The position numbers and the translations under genes are program-made. Below the pieces are notes generated by a model that searched no databases, had not been told where the DNA came from, and worked only from the letters and a program-made list of their open reading frames with translations. From positions 4,834,032 through 4,898,031 of the forward strand of contig NZ_CP043006.1 of NCBI RefSeq assembly GCF_008086345.1: 64,000 bases of DNA, given 5' to 3'. Positions 53,352 to 62,100 of this stretch are shown here, in pieces. Position 1 is the first letter of the stretch. Every line of letters begins with the position of its first letter. This DNA is from Chitinophaga sp. XS-30 (GTDB taxonomy: Bacteria; Bacteroidota; Bacteroidia; Chitinophagales; Chitinophagaceae).

Positions 53352-55208
53352 ATGCAACCAATGCTTTCCTTATATCGTTCGTTCATTCCACCACTGTTCT
53401 TTCGGGGCAATGCCAGGCTTCTTTTTGCAGCTTTCCTGTTGTGCATGATGTCCTGCAGGCAGGCAGCCCCTCTCACCCCGCAAAAGAAAGACAGCAGCGA
53501 TACCGACAGCCTCAAAGCACTTGGCGCATATTACTGCAACTCGGGGAATGATTCGCTGGATATCGTTGCCAAACTCCTCATACAGGCAGGAACGGAACAG
53601 GGGAACGATGAACTGGTCGTAGACGGAAAGGTGCTACAGGCGAATTATGAATGGATGCGGGTGAACTATCCTGCCGCTACGGCCATTATCCTGGAAGCGC
53701 TGGACATTGCGCAACAGGCTGAACTGGATGCAAAAGTGCCGCGTATCTATGCCACTCTCGGCAATCTGCACAAAGAGAATGAAAACTATCCCATGGCGCT
53801 GGAAGCTGCCGAGAAAGGGCTCATACAAGCCCAAAGGAACAGGGATACCGCCGCCATCATTTACCTCACGCTCGTCCGGGCCATGTTCACGCACAGTTAC
53901 GGCATGCTGAAAAAAAATGATTCCCTCCGCGATGCTTCGCTGCGTTTACATGAGGAAGGCTTGCGCCTGGCAGAAGCCAGCCCGCAGTATGAGCGCAACA
54001 GGATCGCCTACTACGATAACATCAGCCAGTACTACAAGATCAACAAAGATTACGAAAAGGCATTGCACTACGGCCATAAGGGCGCCGCCCTGGCCGAAAA
54101 ATACGAACAGCGCCGCTCGCTCACCTTCGCCTACAACTGGCTGGGAGAAAGCTATTTCTATATGGGAGAACGGGAAAAGGGCATCCGTTATCTCCGGGAT
54201 GCGTTGAAGATCGCCGGCGAGCTGAAATCGCCTTACCGCGAAGCGGAGATCAATTGTTCGCTGTACGAATGCTTCCAGGCTGCGGGTGACCACCGGCAGG
54301 CGCTGATGCATTACAGTCGCAATGTGGCCATCCGGGACTCCCTGCAGGTGCTGACGAACCACCGGCATATCGGGCAACTGCATATCGAATATGAATCCGG
54401 GAAAAAAGACGAGCAGATCGCCTCCCTGGGAATACTCAGCCGGGAAAAGACCAAACGGACCTACCTGGTACTTTCCGGGCTGGCTATTTTCGTTGTGCTA
54501 TCTGTTATCCTGTACATACTCTACCGCGCCAACCTCCGGCGCAACCGGCAGCTGACAGAAAGCAACAGGAAGATCAACGAGCAATCGCAGCAGTTGCAAA
54601 CACTGATGAAGGAACTGCATCACCGGGTAAAGAACAACCTGCAGATCGTTTCCAGCCTGCTGGAGCTGCAATCCAGCCACCTGAAGGATGACGATGCCAG
54701 GCAGGCCATCAGGATCGGGAAACAGCGCATCGAGGCCATGTCGCTCATACACCGCAGCCTCTACCGCGAAGATCAGCCGAACATGGTGAACATGCAGGAA
54801 TATGTGACAGACCTGACCGAGAGCATTATGCAGACGTTCGGGATCGAAAAAGAGGCATTCGATCTTCAGCTGAATATAGATACCCTCAGCCTGGATGTGG
54901 ATGTGGCGCTGCCCCTGGGTCTGATCATCAACGAATGGGTCACCAATGCCTTCAAACATGCTTACCGCCATACCGCCCATCCCCTGCTGAGCATATCCCT
55001 GAAACAGGGAGCCGGCCTTCACCTGGAGATCAGCGATAACGGCCCGGGCATGACCAGGGAAAACTGGGAACAACCCACCGGCTCATTCGGCATCCGGCTG
55101 GTGAAAGTGCTGAGCAAGCAACTGAAAGGCCGCTGTGAAATGGCATCCGGCAGCGGAACAACATTGATCCTGCAGATACCGCCAGAACCGCTTAAAAAAA
55201 CAGTATAA
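53352..55208 (+). CDS. TPR-containing sensor histidine kinase (HisKA_2 type)
   Basis: A 618-residue lipoprotein-like membrane kinase. The signal contains LLFAAFLLCMMSCRQAAP, so the N-terminus may be lipidated. Residues about 60-370 hold TPR repeats (YATLGNLHKENENYPMALEA, AYNWLGESYFYMGEREKGIR). A membrane segment near 390-412 (YLVLSGLAIFVVLSVILYIL) and a coiled coil lead to the HisKA_2 phosphoacceptor helix (LMKELHHRVKNNLQIVSSLL) and a HATPase domain (LINEWVTNAFKHAY, SDNGPGM, GSFGIRLVKVLSKQL). ATG 53352 or 53361 is the start. It is 3 bases from its LytTR regulator. Confidence 0.9.
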   Translation: MQPMLSLYRSFIPPLFFRGNARLLFAAFLLCMMSCRQAAPLTPQKKDSSDTDSLKALGAYYCNSGNDSLDIVAKLLIQAGTEQGNDELVVDGKVLQANYEWMRVNYPAATAIILEALDIAQQAELDAKVPRIYATLGNLHKENENYPMALEAAEKGLIQAQRNRDTAAIIYLTLVRAMFTHSYGMLKKNDSLRDASLRLHEEGLRLAEASPQYERNRIAYYDNISQYYKINKDYEKALHYGHKGAALAEKYEQRRSLTFAYNWLGESYFYMGEREKGIRYLRDALKIAGELKSPYREAEINCSLYECFQAAGDHRQALMHYSRNVAIRDSLQVLTNHRHIGQLHIEYESGKKDEQIASLGILSREKTKRTYLVLSGLAIFVVLSVILYILYRANLRRNRQLTESNRKINEQSQQLQTLMKELHHRVKNNLQIVSSLLELQSSHLKDDDARQAIRIGKQRIEAMSLIHRSLYREDQPNMVNMQEYVTDLTESIMQTFGIEKEAFDLQLNIDTLSLDVDVALPLGLIINEWVTNAFKHAYRHTAHPLLSISLKQGAGLHLEISDNGPGMTRENWEQPTGSFGIRLVKVLSKQLKGRCEMASGSGTTLILQIPPEPLKKTV

Positions 55209-55211
55209 CCA

Positions 55212-55991
55212 ATGGAAGAAAAAGTACGGATACTGATCGTGGAAGACGAGGGCATCGTATCGCTCAGCCTGGAAGATACCCTGACGAATGAAGGCTATCA
55301 TGTTGTGGCTGTGGCCGACAGCGGAAGGGAAGCGCTGGAGATCGTCAAAAACCAGGTCATCGACCTCGTATTGCTGGATATCCAGATCAACGGGGAATGG
55401 GACGGTATTGAAACGGCCCGGCAAATATCCGCCGTAAAAGATATTCCGTTCATTTACCTCACCGCTTTCTCCGACAGTGAAACGCTGGCCCGCGCCAAGG
55501 AAACCGTTCCCGCTGCCTACCTGCTCAAACCCTACCAGGCCAAGAACATGCTCATCACCATAGACCTGGCACTGAATAATTTCGCATTCCGCAAAGTGCC
55601 GATGGCAAAAGTATTACCGCTTGCCTCAGCGAAAAAAACGCCGGATACGGGAGAGCAGAAAGAAGCCATCCTGTACTACAACGATGCCGTATTCATCAAA
55701 CAAAATTATCGCTTTATAAAAGTCAACCTGGATTACATCTGCCACCTGGAAGCGGAAGGCAATCATACCGCCATTTTTACGCCGGACAAAAAATACGTCA
55801 TCCGGCATGCCCTGAACACCATGCTGGAAAAGTTGAACCAGCAGACCTTCATCCGGGTACACCGGTCATATGCCGTGAATGTCAGGCATATCGACACATT
55901 CAACGACAACACCATCTGCATCGGCCGTTATGAGATCCCCATCGGCCGGGCCTACAAGGAAACCTTCTTCCGGCATTTTGATTTTCTGTAA
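55212..55991 (+). CDS. LytTR-type response regulator
   Basis: A 259-residue regulator. The receiver domain (about residues 5-120) has EDEG, the phospho-acceptor Asp in LVLLDIQINGEWDGIE, the Thr in FIYLTAFSDSETL and the Lys in AYLLKPYQAKNM. After a linker the LytTR DNA-binding domain (about 155-258) reads YRFIKVNLDYICHLEAEGNH, then FIRVHRSYAVNVRHIDTF and EIPIGRAYKETFFRHF. It forms an operon with the TPR kinase. A pair of direct repeats shaped like a LytTR site lies just downstream, before the giant surface gene. Confidence 0.93.
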   Translation: MEEKVRILIVEDEGIVSLSLEDTLTNEGYHVVAVADSGREALEIVKNQVIDLVLLDIQINGEWDGIETARQISAVKDIPFIYLTAFSDSETLARAKETVPAAYLLKPYQAKNMLITIDLALNNFAFRKVPMAKVLPLASAKKTPDTGEQKEAILYYNDAVFIKQNYRFIKVNLDYICHLEAEGNHTAIFTPDKKYVIRHALNTMLEKLNQQTFIRVHRSYAVNVRHIDTFNDNTICIGRYEIPIGRAYKETFFRHFDFL

Positions 55992-56004
55992 GCTGTCCGC
56001 CTTT

Positions 56005-56034
56005 TTACATACGCACTCTTGTCGTTCACATACA
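56005..56034 (+). promoter_or_regulatory. direct repeat pair, candidate LytTR binding site
   Basis: TTTACATAC (56005-56013) and TTCACATAC (56026-56034): two 9-base direct repeats with 21 bases start to start. This is the spacing known for LytTR-family sites. They lie 14 bases after the LytTR regulator gene and about 160 bases before the giant surface gene. Confidence 0.4.
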
Positions 56035-56191
56035 TAGTCCGGCTGCCTGCATATATTCCCCCCTTTTCCGCATCCCCGCATAGTACTTTTATCCGCAGGC
56101 ACTGTTACCAGGACTGTTCTTACGCTTTTTTAACGTTTGGAAGTGCCGCTTTCCCCGTGTACAATCTCCCTTGCGGAAAATATAACTGATC

Positions 56192-59100
56192 ATGAAAAAA
56201 ATTTACTTCCTCCTCTCCTTTCTTTCCTTGTTCATGGCGGCCAGCGCCCAGTCTTATCAACCGGATGTGAATGGAACGCTCTATGTGAATGCAGCGGCGG
56301 CAGGCAATGGCGGCGGCAGCAGCTGGGCCAATGCCATTCCTCACCTGTCCGATGCGCTGGTGGCAGCACAAAACCTGAATGCCGTAACAACCGGCAGGGT
56401 TGCCCGGATATGGGTAGCACGCGGCAGTTATGCTCCGAAATATAGTGCAGGAGGCGCTACAGGATCTTATCACCAGGCTTTTGTGATGGTAAAGGACGTG
56501 ATGCTTTACGGCGGTTTCAGCGGAACGGAAACCACGCTTGCCCAGCGCGACACCACCCTGCTTTTTACAACGAACCGCACCTTGCTGGGCAGCGAATCCC
56601 AGATCATGCACCACGTAGTTATCGCCGCCGGTGACATGGGCGTCATTGGGCTGGACGGGTTCGAGATCACCGGAGGCACCCCTTTCGGCAGAACCGGCAC
56701 CATCACCGTCAATGGTGAAACCATTGATATCACAAAAGGCTCGGGCATATATAACGCCGGCACATCACTGTCCGTCCGGCATTGCTACATACGCCGGAAC
56801 AACGGTTCCACCGGTGGCGGGATGTACAATGCAGGCGGTTCTCCCCTGATCGATCAATGCCGGTTTTCGGACAATTATGGTAACGGCGCAGGCATCTATA
56901 ACGATATCGGCACAAACGCCGTGATTCAGCATACGGTTTTCAGCAACGGTATGGGGAGTAATGGCGGCGGTATTTACAACCGGCAATGCTCTCCCCTCAT
57001 CAGTCATTGTACATTCAGCCAGAACAAGGCATCAAGTGGCGGCGCAGGAATATACAATATCGCATCTTCTCCGGTGATCACGCACTGCACGTTTACCAAT
57101 AATACGGAGACCACCGGCGACCCGGCGACCGGCGGAGGCATCCACAACGCCAACGGTTCCTCACCGCAGATCAGCCACTGTACTTTCACCGGCAACTCCG
57201 CCCTCAGCGGCGGCGGCGCTATCTATAACGCAAACGCGTCCATGCCGGCCATCACCAGCTGTACATTCCTGAATAATATCGCACCGGGCAGCAGCGGCAA
57301 CGGGGGCGCCATTTTTAACTCCGCCTCCTCTCCGGTGATCGCGCTCTGTATATTGCGGGGCAATGTGGCCGAAATAGGTGGCGGCGCCATTTACAATACC
57401 GGTAACGCTTCTCCCCGGATCATCGGGTCTGTGTTCTCCGGGAATAATATCGGAGTCGGTGGCGGCATCAATATCTATAACCAGAATTCCAATCCTTCCA
57501 TTATCAACTGTACGTTTTCCGACCTTCATCTTGCTACGGAAAAAGGCGGCATCTACAACAACAGCGCTTCCCCTGTTATCATCAACTCCATCCTGTGGGG
57601 CAGGAACAGCAGCATTATCAATTTAAACGGCAGCAATCCCACAGTGAGCTACAGCATTGTGCAGCAGGCGCAGAATGCGATCTATCCCGGCACAGACAAC
57701 CTGAATACCGATCCGCTGTTCATTGCACCGGCAACGGGCGATTACCGGTTACAGCAGAACTCCCAGGCTATTCATAACGGGAATACCAACATCACGCAAT
57801 ACGGCGTGCCGGCTGTTGACATTGAAGGGAACAGGCGGTCCGTTGGCGGCCAGATCAATATCGGCGCCTATGCATCCGCCTATGAATGGCCACAGGTGTT
57901 GACAGCCGCTTATGACGGACGGGATACGGTGATGCTCTCCTGGCAGGTCAACAAACCGGGCGCCAGCTACCTGGGGGGAGACAACTTCGAGCTCCGCCGG
58001 TCTACCGACAGCCTGTTCGCCACCAATGTAAAAGTGGTGACGGCCAGTTACAGCTATGATCCCGACATCAGCGACTATTCATTTACAGACGATATTACCG
58101 ATATCCGCGGCGGGCAACGCCTCTTTTATCAGCTGCGCCGTACCGCTACCGCAACGGACTGGGGCTGGGATACCTCCCGCAGGGCCGGCACACCTGTAAC
58201 CATACATACCGCGCTTGCTGTAGATACCAGTATATTGACAGAGTCAGACGGCCCCAAAGGCATCGTCACCTGGGAAGGCATCAAAGGCGTTTGGGTGACC
58301 GGCACAAAGCTGACCATCCGGAAGATGAACGTGACCACCAGCGCCACACAGGAAACCATCGAGCTGAATGAAGAACAGGCCCGCTCGGGAGAATACATCG
58401 ATGAGAACATTTCCTATTGCAGCGAGTTCAGGTACTACCTGAAGCTCACACTGGGCAACGACTACGCTTCCCCTCCCGAAGCACAGGTGCCGGGTACCGT
58501 ACTGGCCGTGAACATCGGCACGATACGCGACCTGGTGGCTTCCAAAGGATATTTCCCGGACCGCGCGGAATTGCGCTGGAGCGCACAGGGCCGCTTTGAG
58601 AACTATATCATCAAAAGGAAAGTGTACGGATCGGCGGATGATTTTGTGCAGATAGAGATCGTGCCGGGTACCAGCACCAGCGAGATACAGACGGACGACC
58701 TGAAAGGTGTGCCTGGTGTGTATTACCAATACATGGTCGTTGGTGCGGTCAACTGCAACAATGCCATGAAACATTCGCGGGACACGCTCTACGCTATCGG
58801 CTTCCGCAGTCCCACCGGCACCATCTACGGCAGGGTGACCTATGAAAGCGGCCAGTCGGTAGAGAATGTAGCGGTCAGACTGCAGAGCAATGACGAAACA
58901 AGCCTGGGGCGCAGCATTTATCTGAACGGGAATAACAACAGCTACCTGAAACTCGATTCCCTGTACACGCCGTTTACTGACACGGCATTTTCTGTAGAAG
59001 CCTGGATACGTCCTGATGATGCGGCCCCGGCCAGCCAGACCATCTTTTTCCGGGAAGGAGTATGCGAACTGGGCTTTGACGCAGCGGGACAGCTGGCTTT

Positions 59101-62100
59101 TCAATATAACGGTGTTAGCGTAACAGGCGATTACCGGAACCCCAATCATACCTTTGTGCATGTTACCGCCGTATGCGCAGCCGATTCGCTCTTCATTTAT
59201 CTGAATGATTCCCTTCTCGCTAAAACCGCTTATCAGCCGGCAGCCATGCCGTCTCCGGGAAAGGCCGTGCATATCGGTCGCCATGCCACCGGGAATAATT
59301 TCAAAGGGCATATCGATGAAATGCGCGCCTGGAATGTTGCCCTGAGCCGGGAGCAGATCGCGCGCAACCATACCCGCCTGCTGGCAGGCGATGAAAAAGG
59401 CCTTGCCGCGTACTGGCGGTTCGATGAGACCATCACCGATCAATTCTACGATCTCTCCTATCGCAATCATCAATACCACAAGAATGACGGCGGCATGGAC
59501 CCTGCATCGGTAATCCGATCCGCACTGGTGCCAACACCGGAACAGCTTTCCCTGAAATCCTACACCGATGCTACCGGCAACTATATGATCACCGGCATTC
59601 CCTATACGGGGAACGGCATCACCTATACCGTTGTGCCGCTGTTCGGCACACACCAGTTCGACCCGGTATCCGTGAACCGGCTGGTATCCGCCAGCACCCC
59701 ATCTTTCACGGTGGACTTCAAGGACAAATCATCCTTCCCGGTGTCTGGCTATGTATATTACCAGCACAGCACCGTGCCTGTAAAAGGCGTGCAGTTCCGG
59801 ATAGACGGGATGTTTGCGCAGCAGAACAACGGCGATATCATTGAAACGGATGCTACCGGCAGGTTCACGATCGCTGTACCGGTAGGCACACATGAAGTAA
59901 AGGCGGTAAAAGTGAACCACGTTTTTGCCAATGAAGGGAAGATCACGGACCGCTTCGGGCGCAATCTCAATTACCAGGAACCTTTGAGCGAACGCGTGTT
60001 GTACGACAGTACCACCATCCGCTTCATCGGCCGTGTGGCCGGCGGAGCGATAGAGGAGGCAAGGCCGCTGGGGCATTCACTGTCCGTCAACAACCTGGGG
60101 AAAGACCTTAGCGTAGTCATGGAACTGCCCTCCGGCAGCGTGTACGAGCTTTACAAAGGCACACCGGAAGCGCCGGAGAAAACGGTGACCGTCAATCATC
60201 TGCTGCCCTCCAACGAAACGGACTCCGCAAAGATCCACCGGTCCACCGTCGTGTACCAGTCCACCCGCATCGTGATCTACCCGGACCCGGAGACCGGCGA
60301 ATTTGCAGCAGACCTGATCCCGGAACCATTCCTCGCTACCACGGTCAATGCCACCGGCTGGGGCGACCTGCTGGACGGACAACCGGTAGCGCTGAATTTC
60401 AGCAACAAATTCGTGGAACAGCAATCCCCCCACGGTTACAAGGATTCTACACAGAACAGTACCGGTGACTGGATATACACATCATACGCAGACACCGTAA
60501 AATATAACGATGCCTACCAGTTCATCAAACGGGTCACGCCATCTGTGAGCATTACGCAGGTGACCAACAGCGGCCATCAGCTGCCGTATTTCGGCGATGC
60601 AATGTACGAGGCGCGCTCCGTCAGCGGCATCCTTACGCAAGTGCCGCTGGTAGACAGCCTGCAATCCGGAAAGGACATGTACCGGTTCGGGCATCCGGTG
60701 TTCAGCCAGAACGGCCGCTACCGTTTCAGGATCGCCGCGTTTGAAGCTTACCCTTACTACGAGAACGTACTGCCCGACGGCACCAAAGTGATCGCGCAAC
60801 AGAACGGCAGTGACCGTATTGACGAGGTGCCCACGCAGGACGGTCACGTTTCCCTGCTCAACGGGCTGCGCGACGGGCCGGCGAGCGCGGATACCATTTC
60901 CCTCGATGCATCCGGCGTTGCGCTGTACAATTTCGTTGTGGGCGAACCGGATATCGCTACCGCCGGACTGAAGAACTTTGCCGCCAATATCCGTTTCGGG
61001 CAGGCCACCAATATAGGCTGGCGCTGGCATGGTGAGCCGCAGATGCAGGCCTATGGCATGGGCTTCAGAATGAGCGGCACCACCTTCGTCACCGCCGGTC
61101 CGGATAACCTGCTGATGGTCTTGCGCGACCCTCCCGGCTCCAGGAGCTTCTCCTTTGCCGAAAGCGGCACCACCTTCACCTCCAGCAGCACTTACAGCGG
61201 GTCGGTGGACCAGGTAGGCGAAGAAACGTTCGTCAACCAGCTGGGCTTTGTACTATCCACTTTCACCGGTGTGGGCGCAGGCGTGATCAAACAGGTAGAT
61301 GCCGCCACCGGCATCGGTTTTGGCCTGCGGCACGAAGAGCATTTTACCGGCACCAACTCCAAAACCGTTACCTCCACGCTCACAAGCCGTTACCAGACCA
61401 GTGACGCCCCGGTGTTCGTAGGCGCCGCGGCGGACCTCTTCGTAGGCTACTCCACCAATATCACTTACGGAGAAAGCAGGAACATTACCATCATCAAAAG
61501 AAGCGACCTGAAGGCGGCGGACATCCTGTTATATGAACCGGGCCCCGCCAGTGAATACATCATCATACAACGGGATGGTGTGAACTTCGGCGAAAATTTC
61601 GGCACGCTCTTCGCTTATCCGCAACAGCATATCGAAAAAGTGCTGATCCCGGACCTGCTGCGCATCAGGAACTCCGCCCTGCTGCCGCCCACCACACCGG
61701 CCGCAGAAGCGCAGGCGGCAGCCGACAATACCGGCAAACAGGTGTACGTTTCCAAACTGGCGGCGGATGACCCGCGCTTCGGCAAATCCAATAACGACAG
61801 CATCACTTTCGGCGCAACAGGTAAAAACGCGGTGTTCGGGGACGGGCCGAGCTACAAGATCTACATGCCGCAGCAACCCGGCTACCGCAACGATACCATC
61901 ATGACCCTCAACCAGTTTGTGGACAACTGGAAGAGAAGGATGGCCGATAACGAAGAAGCCAAACTGAAATCCTCACTGATCCAGAACTATTCCTTCCACG
62001 CCGGCTTCCCGGTTTCCCACACGGAGCAAACCTCGGTGAAAAAGGATACCACCTATTCCTTTAATATCATCGTATCCGGCAGCGTCTTCGGTTCCACGGA

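Noticed and set aside
53118..53357. 79-codon minus-strand frame before the TPR kinase
   Set aside because: It overlaps the terminator hairpin and the kinase start and has no protein-like features.
58244..59653. Long minus-strand frame (469 codons) inside the giant surface gene
   Set aside because: It is antisense to a continuous plus-strand frame with clear LamG motifs; long antisense frames are common at this GC content.
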